This document shows, in pieces, positions 27,315 to 33,752 of a stretch of DNA of 34,372 bases; the stretch's first letter is position 1, and each line of letters starts with the position of its first letter. Both the position numbers and the translations under genes were made by a program. Source of the DNA: a virus. Location of the stretch: IMG/VR virus record IMGVR_UViG_3300032297_000153, positions 1 through 34,372 of that record; one strand, written 5' to 3'. The notes below the pieces were generated by a model. That model made no database searches, had not been told where the DNA came from, and saw only the letters and a program-made list of their open reading frames with translations.

Positions 27315-27472
27315 TGCTAGGTTATACTAAAGAAGATTTAAGCAATATGGCATATGGTATTGGGTCTGCTGACCTAATGATTAATGCTGATGAACATCCT
27401 GCTATTCATAACTATCTTGTTATGGCTAGAGACTTCCTTGATGGACTTTGGGCAGAAGGGTACTTTGACTAA
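27302..27472 (+). CDS. 56-aa hypothetical protein
   Basis: MAVLMLGYTKEDLSNMAYGI, then GSADLMINADEHPAIHNYLV and MARDFLDGLWAEGYFD. Mostly helical and acidic. It starts inside the preceding gene and its stop overlaps the following start (TAATG). A second start at MLGYTK (27314) is also possible. Unknown. Confidence 0.6.
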   Translation: MAVLMLGYTKEDLSNMAYGIGSADLMINADEHPAIHNYLVMARDFLDGLWAEGYFD

Positions 27473-27573
27473 TGAGTGCTTGTTGTAATGCTTCCGTTAC
27501 CTTCTTTGAGTCTACCCTGGTTTGCAAGAAGTGCTATACAGAACAAGATCTGGAGTCATTACGTGTGGACTAA
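27472..27573 (+). CDS. 33-aa zinc-ribbon-like peptide
   Basis: MSACCNASVTFFESTLVCKK-CYTEQDLESLRVD. A C-C pair near residue 4 and CKKC further on give a minimal ribbon. It overlaps its neighbours by 1 and 11 nt. Possibly a regulatory or adaptor micropeptide. Confidence 0.55.
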   Translation: MSACCNASVTFFESTLVCKKCYTEQDLESLRVD

Positions 27574-27781
27574 GTATGATTATCTATGCACTGATTGCGA
27601 TGCCCTTTACGAGATAACTACCCAACAAACTGTGCCTGATTGCTTTGAGCCTCAGTGCGCCTGTGGATCTAATAAGATTATTAGTATTGGCGTATCAGAT
27701 GGGAATGCCCCAGTCATTTACGATGTGACCGATATCACACCCACACAGGTTGTAAAAATAGACTCAAACCCCTATAATTAA
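27563..27781 (+). CDS. 72-aa zinc-ribbon-like protein
   Basis: A GTG start at 27563 is preferred; the open frame further upstream reads through the preceding peptide in another phase. WTKYDYLCTDCDALYEITT, then DCFEPQCACGSNKIISIGVS and a C-terminal strand (DVTDITPTQVVKIDSNPYN). CTDC with CxxxxCxCG suits a zinc ribbon like that of short rubredoxin-like domains. Last gene before the internal promoter at 27750. Confidence 0.6.
   Translation: MWTKYDYLCTDCDALYEITTQQTVPDCFEPQCACGSNKIISIGVSDGNAPVIYDVTDITPTQVVKIDSNPYN
27750..27778 (+). promoter_or_regulatory. promoter TTGTAA-17-TATAAT inside the end of a gene
   Basis: Lies in the 3' end of the 72-aa gene. The -10 ends 6 nt before ATG 27785, so the next gene is leaderless. 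Confidence 0.65.
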
Positions 27782-27784
27782 TAT

Positions 27785-28021
27785 ATGACCATTAAGAACC
27801 AAGGAGAAAAAACCGCCGTGTCCGAACTAGAAACCAAGCAGTACGAAGTCCAAGTAGCCGTAACCTATTACTTTATTGTAGAGGCTGATAGTGCAGAGCA
27901 GGCAGAGGAGATTGCTTCTTATGACTATTCAGATTATTCCTTTACCGCTGAGATTGATAGCATTGATGTATCGGAAATGATTACAGATGAAGAAGAGGAT
28001 GAAGATGCATCCACTGATTGA
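27785..28021 (+). CDS. 78-aa acidic alpha/beta protein
   Basis: Leaderless ATG 6 nt after TATAAT. A GTG at 27818 with AAGGAG upstream could give a shorter form. KQYEVQVAVTYYFIVEADSA, EQAEEIASYDYSDYSFTAEI and a very acidic tail (MITDEEEDEDASTD). The YEV-V-V-Y-F-VEADSAEQAEEIA pattern is a small fold often present in phage early genes. Overlaps the next gene by 17 nt. Confidence 0.65.
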   Translation: MTIKNQGEKTAVSELETKQYEVQVAVTYYFIVEADSAEQAEEIASYDYSDYSFTAEIDSIDVSEMITDEEEDEDASTD

Positions 28022-28166
28022 GTATATGAAGATACACGAGATTAGTTTAATGCAGGACCTAGAGAAGATTGATTATGTTAACGCACATCATTTCTATAGG
28101 TGTAAAGAGGCAGAGATTTATAACACCCGCCACCTTTTGTCAGTGGCAGAGGGTATGATAGAGTAA
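28005..28166 (+). CDS. 53-aa hypothetical protein
   Basis: MHPLIEYMKIHEISLMQDLE, then KIDYVNAHHFYRCKEAEIYN and TRHLLSVAEGMIE. Helical, with a small His cluster. The start lies in the acidic tail of the preceding gene, the stop overlaps the next start (TAATG). Unknown function. Confidence 0.55.
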   Translation: MHPLIEYMKIHEISLMQDLEKIDYVNAHHFYRCKEAEIYNTRHLLSVAEGMIE

Positions 28167-28444
28167 TGAACAACTTAACCCTAGCACCACGACTACAAAA
28201 CCTAGTAGACCTAGGCGAATCAGGAACAGATATCCTTCACGGAGAACTCAAAAACCTTATGCTGGAGGCAGAAACAGAACTGCTCTACTGGCAGAAGGTT
28301 GAAGAAGATACAGACTATGGAGACGCAATGGATTCCATGGAACGCAAATATGCAGAAGGTTTGCTGGACGCATATGCCAACGTCTATGAATTAACATACC
28401 AACTAGCATTTGCAATTGCAGATAGGAGCAAGGCCAATGGATGA
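28166..28444 (+). CDS. 92-aa helical hypothetical protein
   Basis: MNNLTLAPRLQNLVDLGESG, then TDILHGELKNLMLEAETELL, YWQKVEEDTDYGDAMDSMER and KYAEGLLDAYANVYELTYQL. All-helical and acidic; the middle ME-KYAEGLLDAY--VYELTY segment is like small phage proteins of unknown role. Overlaps the following gene by 8 nt. The C-terminal half echoes the 50-aa protein that follows (YTAGCIDAYDIVR). Confidence 0.65.
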   Translation: MNNLTLAPRLQNLVDLGESGTDILHGELKNLMLEAETELLYWQKVEEDTDYGDAMDSMERKYAEGLLDAYANVYELTYQLAFAIADRSKANG

Positions 28445-28589
28445 CCTATTAGAATTTGTTACAGGGCGCATTGAGGAACTTACCTTGTTGCGTGATGAGT
28501 ATGAGCAGGAGAATGATTTCTCTATGGTTGACTATACTGCTGGATGTATTGATGCTTACGATATTGTTAGGATGAAACTAAGTGAGTAA
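28437..28589 (+). CDS. 50-aa helical hypothetical protein
   Basis: MDDLLEFVTGRIEELTLLRD, then EYEQENDFSMVDYTAGCIDA and YDIVRMKLSE. Two helices forming a hairpin are predicted. AGGAGCAAGG lies just upstream. Overlaps the next gene (GTG start) by 8 nt. Unknown function. Confidence 0.6.
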   Translation: MDDLLEFVTGRIEELTLLRDEYEQENDFSMVDYTAGCIDAYDIVRMKLSE

Positions 28590-29013
28590 ATTTATTGAAA
28601 TGGACTACGATGATTTTGTCCAAACCTACAAACCAATCATTAATCATCTAGACGACAATGCTTCCTTTGACGGTTATATGTTTGAGACATATGGTGAGGA
28701 AGTAGAGTTTGTTAAATCTCAGGACCCCGCCAAAATTTGGATGCACGGTGACGGAGAAGGTGGCACCTACATCTGGAGCGGCTGGGGATTTGTTAATAGG
28801 ATTGGTTATTTTATTACTGAGGTCCCATGTCCAGAGGATACACTAATTCAGATTCAAGTCAGCATTCCGTGGTATTTCTGTGAGAACTGCCAGACAGAGT
28901 GGGAAGATGAGAATTATGAGATTAGTGATGTATACAGCGAGTTGGAGAAATGTCCAAAGTGCGCTACACTAGAAGAGTTAAAGACCCTACAAGACGAGGA
29001 GCAAAATGCCTAG
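28582..29013 (+). CDS. 143-aa protein with C-terminal zinc ribbon
   Basis: GTG start inside the preceding stop region. MSKFIEMDYDDFVQTYKPII, a central WMHGDGEGGTYIWSGWGFVN and RIGYFITEVPCPED, then WYFCENCQTEWEDENYEISD and KCPKCATLEELK. CENC and CPKC form a C-terminal zinc ribbon. The N-terminal 90 residues carry a YIWSGWGFVNRIGYFIT pattern I associate with phage early proteins. Function unknown. Confidence 0.7.
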   Translation: MSKFIEMDYDDFVQTYKPIINHLDDNASFDGYMFETYGEEVEFVKSQDPAKIWMHGDGEGGTYIWSGWGFVNRIGYFITEVPCPEDTLIQIQVSIPWYFCENCQTEWEDENYEISDVYSELEKCPKCATLEELKTLQDEEQNA

Positions 29014-29155
29014 ATGGAATATTGAAGTCATACACGAGCCTACAGGCCAGTATATGAACTTTCAAGCAGACACCGACACCGAAGAACAAGACGAAGTATA
29101 TAAAGAAATATTATATGACCTAAGTGTAGTAGCGCTAGAAAGGATTGAAGAATAA
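29006..29155 (+). CDS. 49-aa acidic hypothetical protein
   Basis: MPRWNIEVIHEPTGQYMNFQ, then ADTDTEEQDEVYKEILYDLS and VVALERIEE. A strand followed by a helix. AGGAG 7 nt upstream. Overlaps the preceding gene by 8 nt and the next by one (TAATG). Confidence 0.6.
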   Translation: MPRWNIEVIHEPTGQYMNFQADTDTEEQDEVYKEILYDLSVVALERIEE

Positions 29156-29517
29156 TGGGAGCACGCATTAACTACGTATTTAAAGACAGTGAGACAGGCC
29201 CTATGGTCGTCTTGTACAGCCACTGGGGAGAGACTGAATGGCAGCGGGACCTAGCCCAGGCTCTGCAGCATGCCAAGCCTAGGTGGGATGACTCATCGTA
29301 TGGAACACGTATGATCATTAGTTATTTAATGCAGCATGAGATTCTAGATGAGCACGGCTTTGGTATCTACGCAATTCACAATGACGGTTACGAGTTAGGT
29401 GAGACCACGGTCCTAGTTGACTTCATTACTAAGACTGTTACTGACAGAGTGTCGGTCCCCTTTGACAAATTTGTGGATGCATATCTACCAGTTTTAGTTG
29501 AGCAAGAACTGGGGTAG
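29155..29517 (+). CDS. 120-aa conserved phage hypothetical protein
   Basis: MGARINYVFKDSETGPMVVL, then YSHWGETEWQRDLAQALQHA, KPRWDDSSYGTRMIISYLMQ and FGIYAIHNDGYELGETTVLV. The MGARINYVF...LYSHWGET---DLA-AL---PRW-D-SY-TR-I pattern is a well-spread family in actinophages and other phages, without known function. Last gene of operon 4, followed by a terminator. Confidence 0.75.
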   Translation: MGARINYVFKDSETGPMVVLYSHWGETEWQRDLAQALQHAKPRWDDSSYGTRMIISYLMQHEILDEHGFGIYAIHNDGYELGETTVLVDFITKTVTDRVSVPFDKFVDAYLPVLVEQELG

Positions 29518-29537
29518 GGTCACCTTAGTTCTAGGGT

Positions 29538-29580
29538 GGGGGAGCAATCTGTGGTGGGTTTGCTCCCTCCCCTTCTTTTT
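29538..29580 (+). terminator. intrinsic terminator of operon 4
   Basis: GGGAGCAA / TTGCTCCC-type stem (core GGAGCAA 29541-29547 with TTGCTCC 29560-29566), then CTCCCCTTCTTTTT. Its right arm supplies the -35 box of the next promoter. Confidence 0.75.
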
Positions 29581-29588
29581 GGTATAAT
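29560..29588 (+). promoter_or_regulatory. promoter TTGCTC-17-TATAAT overlapping a terminator
   Basis: -35 in the right arm of the terminator stem, -10 at 29583-29588. Serves the three-gene unit 29606-30398. Confidence 0.65.
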
Positions 29589-29605
29589 GGATAGAGAGGA
29601 GTACT

Positions 29606-29857
29606 ATGGCTTACAGTATACGCAGAGTTGGCGGTATCGGTAAAGAAGAAAAATTAGCAGAAAAGTTTAATGTTATAGTATCTGACCTAAACCTTGATTT
29701 GGAGCAGGTTGGTATAATGGTAGCACGAGTCTTACCTGAACTCACCTTCAATCGCCTTATGGTAGTATTTGAGAGTGCAGAAGCAGAGCGGGATAAGGTA
29801 AGGAACGAACCTAAGTTACACCACGACTACAAGAACTGGAGAATGGAACAAGAATGA
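29606..29857 (+). CDS. 83-aa hypothetical protein
   Basis: MAYSIRRVGGIGKEEKLAEK, then FNVIVSDLNLDLEQVGIMVA, RVLPELTFNRLMVVFESAEA and ERDKVRNEPKLHHDYKNWRM. Helical with a basic start. AGAGAGGAG upstream. Overlaps the next start by 4 nt (ATGA). Unknown function. Confidence 0.65.
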   Translation: MAYSIRRVGGIGKEEKLAEKFNVIVSDLNLDLEQVGIMVARVLPELTFNRLMVVFESAEAERDKVRNEPKLHHDYKNWRMEQE

Positions 29858-30132
29858 GAATAGAAACCAAAGCAGATATCCTTGCTTATATCGGAGATCA
29901 TTATCTAGAACTTGAAGCAGTGGAGTATTTAGCAGTAGACTTTTGGCATGAGTTTGAGGATGTGCTAACATTATCAGGTTTGATAGCAAGCCAATGGGCT
30001 AAGCCTACTTTGAGCGGTACAAAGGCAATAGAGTATGCCTATGATATCCTATGTGATATGCGAGAGGTAGACCCAAGCCAAGACTTCAAGACCATTGAGG
30101 ACTTCTTTAGAGCACAAGAGGTAGAGGCATGA
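29854..30132 (+). CDS. 92-aa acidic hypothetical protein
   Basis: MRIETKADILAYIGDHYLEL, then EAVEYLAVDFWHEFEDVLTL, SGLIASQWAKPTLSGTKAIE and YAYDILCDMREVDPSQDFKT. All-helical, acidic. ATGA overlaps at both ends link it to its neighbours. No motif recognised. Confidence 0.65.
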   Translation: MRIETKADILAYIGDHYLELEAVEYLAVDFWHEFEDVLTLSGLIASQWAKPTLSGTKAIEYAYDILCDMREVDPSQDFKTIEDFFRAQEVEA

Positions 30133-30398
30133 CCGACTTTGAATCTATGTGTGAGATACTCTCTGAGTTCTGGGCTGAGTATAGAGATGATGAAAACCTT
30201 AAAGAGTTTACTGACTACAATGATTTAGGTTTGCCTCTTGCTTATTTTATTAATGAAAATATTGTTATATCTACCCCCGCAAGTGAAGCATATATTAACG
30301 AAACCTTTAACTTTCTTCTTGCGGCGTTGGGCATTGATGATAAAGTATCTTATGAGTCACTAGACGAAATGTTTGACGCAGCAGGTTTGCAAAAATAG
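30129..30398 (+). CDS. 89-aa acidic hypothetical protein
   Basis: MTDFESMCEILSEFWAEYRD, then DENLKEFTDYNDLGLPLAYF, INENIVISTPASEAYINETF and NFLLAALGIDDKVSYESLDE. The pattern -F--Y-DLGLPLA is common among small phage proteins without known role. Last gene before the large non-coding region. Confidence 0.7.
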   Translation: MTDFESMCEILSEFWAEYRDDENLKEFTDYNDLGLPLAYFINENIVISTPASEAYINETFNFLLAALGIDDKVSYESLDEMFDAAGLQK

Positions 30399-30562
30399 TC
30401 GAACTCTCAAAAAACGTCCTTTACGAACCTTCGAAAAAAAATCACGGGGCCTCTAGCCAAACCTCCTTTACGAACCGATCCAAAAAATTCATGGGACTTT
30501 TTTGACATTACGATCCCAAACCTTATATCTCCATATTCGGGGCACAGTATACTCTAACTACT

Positions 30563-30911
30563 AAGGTTTGTCAAGTCTTTTATTACGATCCCCGCTCCAG
30601 CGATCATTCACTATCCTATCAGACATTACGATCCACGGTATATAAACCAGGGGATCCAGCAAACCATACCAATATCCCCTAGTATAACTACACCCAAATA
30701 AAAGATTACGATATCAAACCTTTTTCCCTGGTTTTTAGATATTATCCAAACCTTTTAATCATTTTTCCTACAAATACTGGACATTTTCTCACATTTTGTA
30801 TAGGGTGTTTTAAGGTTTGAAGGTTTGACAAATAGGGGTTTGTGAGGTATAATCCGCTATCGGGATATGAAGGTTTGACATATGAAGGTTTTTGTGGTAG
30901 GAGGTTTGACA
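30563..30911 (+). repeat. AAGGTTTGACA direct repeats
   Basis: AAGGTTTGTCA at 30563; AAGGTTTGA at 30812; AAGGTTTGACA at 30820 and 30870; GAGGTTTGACA at 30901. One copy supplies the -35 box of the promoter at 30825. Confidence 0.65.
30825..30853 (+). promoter_or_regulatory. perfect-consensus sigma70 promoter without an adjacent gene
   Basis: TTGACA, 17-nt spacer, TATAAT, start site predicted near 30860. Only an 11-codon frame (30881-30916) follows closely; the next gene has its own leaderless promoter. A non-coding RNA or a replication primer is possible. Confidence 0.65.
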
Positions 30912-31012
30912 CCCTAGACATTACGAACGCATCTGTCTAAATGCTCCATTACCCAATAGACAAACCATCATAACTTGTAAACCATATCTAAAAAATATCA
31001 GTAAGATTTATC

Positions 31013-31033
31013 TGTGGATAAACCTGTGGATAA
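31013..31033 (-). promoter_or_regulatory. pair of perfect DnaA boxes
   Basis: TGTGGATAA at 31013-31021 and 31025-31033 (TTATCCACA on the minus strand), 12 bp apart, directly upstream of a leaderless promoter. Confidence 0.7.
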
Positions 31034-31050
31034 CTCTTATAAAACCACAG

Positions 31051-31056
31051 TATAAT
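31051..31056 (+). promoter_or_regulatory. -10 box of a leaderless gene
   Basis: TATAAT ending 6 nt before ATG 31063. The -35 position is covered by the DnaA boxes, so DnaA could act as repressor or activator. Confidence 0.55.
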
Positions 31057-31062
31057 CAAACC

Positions 31063-31161
31063 ATGGACATAGGATTACTATACATTTATTGGATATACGG
31101 CATGATCGGATTATCTGGTTTGGCAATCATTTACGCTATCTTTGAAATTTTCAGGGGATAA
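31063..31161 (+). CDS. 32-aa membrane peptide
   Basis: MDIGLLYIYWIYGMIGLSGL, then AIIYAIFEIFRG: a single hydrophobic helix with a short charged end. Leaderless start with TATAAT 6 nt upstream, a strong reason to accept it. Another of the tiny membrane proteins of this phage; role unknown. Confidence 0.55.
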   Translation: MDIGLLYIYWIYGMIGLSGLAIIYAIFEIFRG

Positions 31162-31234
31162 ATAACTTTCTCTGGGGTGTTCTGGCTATACGGCATATGG
31201 GGTTATATCTTATACTAGGGATTACGATCCTCTC

Positions 31235-31263
31235 TTGACTTCCCCCGCTTTTTCTGAGATACT
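31235..31263 (+). promoter_or_regulatory. promoter TTGACT-17-GATACT of the repair gene
   Basis: The -10 ends 6 nt before ATG 31270, leaderless. A TTACGATCC repeat lies just upstream (31222). Confidence 0.7.
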
Positions 31264-31269
31264 AGATAC

Positions 31270-31746
31270 ATGCAAACCTTTATGCCATTTCAAGATTACG
31301 AATACACAGCCCAGACCCTAGACAATAAGCGCCTAAATAAACAGATCCTAGAAGGCTACCAGATTATGAAGGTTTTATCTGGCGCATCTGAGTCTGGTGC
31401 TTGGCGTAACCATCCAGCAGTTCTTATGTGGAAAGACTCTGAGCATCACCTCATGGATTACATAGACCAGATGGTTTACGAAGCAGACTGGCGTGGTATC
31501 AAGACTGACAAAAATGTATCAAACCTTAAAACCCTAAAGCAGTCCTTTAGCCATATGTGGGGTAAGACTATTCCTTTTTGGCAGACAAACCAAGACATGC
31601 TAAAGCGTATTACGACTACCCATAAGGTTAATCTATATAGGAAAGATCCTATTATTTATGCTAAGTTTGCTACCGCCCAAGATTCAGAATTCAACACCCC
31701 ATGCTGTGGCAAGTGTTTATATTATTGGGCTACCCACAATGTGTAA
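31270..31746 (+). CDS. pyrimidine dimer DNA glycosylase-like protein (158 aa)
   Basis: Matches the Pyr_excise family (T4 endonuclease V and its bacterial relatives): MQTFMPFQDYEYTAQTLDNK at the start with LDNKRLNKQ (17-25), the helix ILEGYQIMKVL, then GAWRNHPAVLMW (43-54) and EADWRGIKTD. Family enzymes use the N-terminal amine to cut the glycosyl bond at UV dimers and then nick the DNA; here residue 2 is Gln while T4 has Thr, as in the bacterial branch. The C-terminal tail has CCGKC (145-149), possibly metal binding. Leaderless promoter. A helper for UV survival in surface waters is a fair inference. Confidence 0.75.
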   Translation: MQTFMPFQDYEYTAQTLDNKRLNKQILEGYQIMKVLSGASESGAWRNHPAVLMWKDSEHHLMDYIDQMVYEADWRGIKTDKNVSNLKTLKQSFSHMWGKTIPFWQTNQDMLKRITTTHKVNLYRKDPIIYAKFATAQDSEFNTPCCGKCLYYWATHNV

Positions 31747-31834
31747 GCATACTTGGTATATGAGGGAAGCAGGTATTACCTGTACCAGATGTGGAATTAT
31801 TTGGGAAAAGGAAATGGATGAAGACCTGCAATAA
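31739..31834 (+). CDS. 31-aa zinc-finger-like peptide
   Basis: MCKHTWYMREAGITCTRCGI, then IWEKEMDEDLQ. C2, H4, C15 and C18 can bind one zinc ion. It overlaps the end of the glycosylase gene by 8 nt and the start of the HNH gene by 17 nt. The form CKHTW-------CTRCG--W is widely seen in phage micro-proteins. Confidence 0.65.
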   Translation: MCKHTWYMREAGITCTRCGIIWEKEMDEDLQ

Positions 31835-32366
31835 ATGTAGCCAAACCTTCCCATTGGACAACTTCTATAAAGGTGCAGCAAAGTGTAAACCTTGCCATAA
31901 GGCTTATGCTCGTGAGTGGTCTAAGGCTAATCCAGATAGCGTTAAGAAGTCTACCAAGAAATCTAACAAGAAGCGTTGGGTAGAACAGAAACAAGATAAA
32001 GAGTATATGCTTAAGAAAACCTTATATTTTCAAGCAACCAGAGATGTTCGTATTGCCAGAGCCAAGAAGTGGAATCAGGCTAACAAAGAAAAATTCCGAT
32101 CTCATGTATCAAAATCTCACAACAAAAGGCGTGTGTTCCTATCAGGGGGTAAGTCATATCTTATCCTAGATAAAGAGTTAACTAGACTCTATAGGTCTTG
32201 TTGTGCTCTATGTGCTAGTGTTAATAACATTACGATTGATCATATAATTCCCGTCGCTAGAGGGGGCAATCACTCTATTGGAAATTTACAGCCCTTGTGC
32301 AAATCGTGTAACTCACGAAAGAAGGCTAGGTTTATTTCAGAGTATAAGTATTACTTGGGAAAGTAA
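31818..32366 (+). CDS. HNH homing-type endonuclease (182 aa)
   Basis: ATG at 31818 is chosen; AAAAGGAAA lies just upstream. The N-terminal zinc finger has C4, C7, C23 and C26 (CNKC ... CKPC) followed by HKAYAREWSKANPD, a usual arrangement in free-standing phage HNH enzymes. A long basic helical linker follows (about 40-120). The HNH domain comes last: CALC (129-132), DHIIPVARGG (141-150), NLQPLCKSCNSRKK (156-169). D141/H142 are the expected catalytic residues. Such enzymes cut DNA and drive homing or packaging; here, next to an orphan adhesin, homing is the likelier role. Confidence 0.85.
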   Translation: MKTCNKCSQTFPLDNFYKGAAKCKPCHKAYAREWSKANPDSVKKSTKKSNKKRWVEQKQDKEYMLKKTLYFQATRDVRIARAKKWNQANKEKFRSHVSKSHNKRRVFLSGGKSYLILDKELTRLYRSCCALCASVNNITIDHIIPVARGGNHSIGNLQPLCKSCNSRKKARFISEYKYYLGK

Positions 32367-32373
32367 CCGATAG

Positions 32374-32388
32374 TGCACCTTTGGTGCA
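32374..32388 (+). repeat. perfect hairpin after the HNH gene
   Basis: TGCACC-TTT-GGTGCA. No T-run directly follows; may slow or process the transcript. Confidence 0.5.
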
Positions 32389-32415
32389 TAGTGAGGTTTG
32401 ATAATCCTCTATTTT

Positions 32416-32449
32416 CGCCGAACTTTTAAACCTATTCAGCGCCGAACTT
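32416..32449. repeat. direct repeat CGCCGAACTT (two copies)
   Basis: CGCCGAACTT at 32416-32425 and 32440-32449, in the gap between convergent genes. Confidence 0.55.
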
Positions 32450-32454
32450 AAATA

Positions 32455-32685
32455 TTATTTTTGCAGAAAAGCAATGAAATCATCAACAAATATTACATCT
32501 CGCTTATCAACACTAATTGCATTTTGCTTAGCATAACTGTTAGTCTTTTCAAGCACTTCAAGAAGTGTGATCTTTTTCTTTACATCTTTGAGCGTAGGAC
32601 TTGACTCTATACATCCCGCACAAAAGTTATTAGATATCTTGTTTAACTCAGCAATATCTTCTTCACAAAGTAGGCATTTGTTCAT
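32455..32685 (-). CDS. 76-aa protein with N-terminal zinc ribbon
   Basis: MNKCLLCEEDIAELNKISNN-FCAGCIESSP, then a helical tail (LKDVKKKITLLEVLEKTNSY, RDVIFVDDFIAFLQK). CxxC pairs at 4-7 and 22-25. Its start directly follows the stop of the adhesin gene upstream (no gap), so they are cotranscribed. Possibly a dedicated partner of that adhesin; unknown. Confidence 0.65.
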   Translation of the reverse strand: MNKCLLCEEDIAELNKISNNFCAGCIESSPTLKDVKKKITLLEVLEKTNSYAKQNAISVDKRDVIFVDDFIAFLQK

Positions 32686-33666
32686 TTAGATACCTCTTAG
32701 AACGTAAATGACACCTGGTGCGCCATTTCCTCCGCTTTGAACGCTTGCTTGATAGCCTCCACCGCCACCACCGCCTGAGCCGTATCCTGTACCACTTTGA
32801 GCAATATCATTTGTACCTTGTCCTCCACCTCTACCGCCAGTACCAATACCTGAGCCTGCGCCATTTGATCCGCCACCAGGATTCTGGTTTCCGCCACCGC
32901 CTCCGCCAGTTGTAGCGTTTGCAAAGAAATCTTTATAGTTAGCAGTATTTGCAGTTCCTGGAGTTGATCCACTTCCATCTCCATAGTTTCCACCACCAGG
33001 AGTTCCACCAGTTCCTCCGTTAGTAGCGTCTGTATTTCCTCCGTTACCGCCTACACCTGTAACATTTCCAAATATTGATGAACCACCTGCATTACCAGCA
33101 ACATTTGCTGCACCACCGTTACCTCTTGCGCCCACTGTATATGAAGTAGGACCATTTAAATAGGTAAAACCTTGTGTTGGATTTCCGTATCCACCGCCTG
33201 CACCCATTCTGTCAACTCTGTTAGTTCTTGCTCCAGAGCCACCTCCACCGCCTCCAACTGCCAAGACAAGTACCATTCCTGTTGCAGCATTATAAGTTCC
33301 GCTAGTGGTTAGTGTATCAGTTGTACCGCTAAGGCCTGTTGATGATACGAATAGTGCTGTTCTTTGGATAGATACAGATGTATTTGCTTGTCCCGCCAAG
33401 TTCATGCTGACATATGCATAAGCAGCATTTTTTAACAAAACACCAGTTACTGTTCCAGATGATGTTGTTAGTGAAAAAGTTGTATTATCTGATAAAACAA
33501 AGGTAACTGTAACTACGCTGGCTGTTGGCAAAGATGTTACTGTGTACTGTCCACTTGCGAAGTCTGCAACAAGTTTGTACTGAGTAGCACCTGCTGGCAC
33601 AACTACACCATAGGTTGCTGTTGAAGTTGATGCTCCAGTTATTACTGGGTATATTGCTATCGCCAA
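32686..33666 (-). CDS. glycine-rich tail adhesin-like protein, orphan copy (326 aa)
   Basis: Starts at TTG with GGGAG upstream; no ATG fits. The N-terminal beta domain (AGATQYKLVADFASGQYTVT) and the opening GMVLVLAVGGGGGG are followed by a glycine-rich tip and the closing strand GAPGVIYVLRGI, the same end as the paralogue at 6993-7928 (GIVYVLRGI). It stands about 20 kb from the fibre cluster, among early genes, with a TATAAT on the minus strand (33695-33700). It may be an alternative receptor-binding tip or a donor copy for recombination. Confidence 0.75.
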   Translation of the reverse strand: MAIAIYPVITGASTSTATYGVVVPAGATQYKLVADFASGQYTVTSLPTASVVTVTFVLSDNTTFSLTTSSGTVTGVLLKNAAYAYVSMNLAGQANTSVSIQRTALFVSSTGLSGTTDTLTTSGTYNAATGMVLVLAVGGGGGGSGARTNRVDRMGAGGGYGNPTQGFTYLNGPTSYTVGARGNGGAANVAGNAGGSSIFGNVTGVGGNGGNTDATNGGTGGTPGGGNYGDGSGSTPGTANTANYKDFFANATTGGGGGGNQNPGGGSNGAGSGIGTGGRGGGQGTNDIAQSGTGYGSGGGGGGGYQASVQSGGNGAPGVIYVLRGI

Positions 33667-33717
33667 GGTGATCTCCCGTTGTTAATTAGTTTAATTATAC
33701 CATTAATTACATACCAC

Positions 33718-33746
33718 TTGACTTAAATAGCCCGAACCTATATACT
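33718..33746 (+). promoter_or_regulatory. promoter TTGACT-17-TATACT of the right-end operon
   Basis: The -10 ends 6 nt before ATG 33753 (leaderless). Divergent from the orphan adhesin promoter. Confidence 0.75.
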
Positions 33747-33752
33747 TGTTAT

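Larger units (their letters stand above)
30421..30929 (+). repeat. dispersed TTACGAWCC repeats
   Basis: Copies start at 30421, 30468, 30508, 30583, 30626, 30706 (degenerate) and 30921 (last base differs), plus one at 31222. Three are preceded by GACA. Spacing is irregular (40-80 bp). Related TTACGATTACG units occur at 26594 and 26629. Confidence 0.65.
30399..31062. other. repeat-rich non-coding region, candidate origin or regulatory RNA locus
   Basis: 664 bp without a plausible gene. It has seven TTACGA repeats, four AAGGTTTG-type repeats, a consensus-grade promoter, two DnaA boxes, several CAAACC units and long AT-rich parts. No frame over 40 codons with a believable start. Confidence 0.65.
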
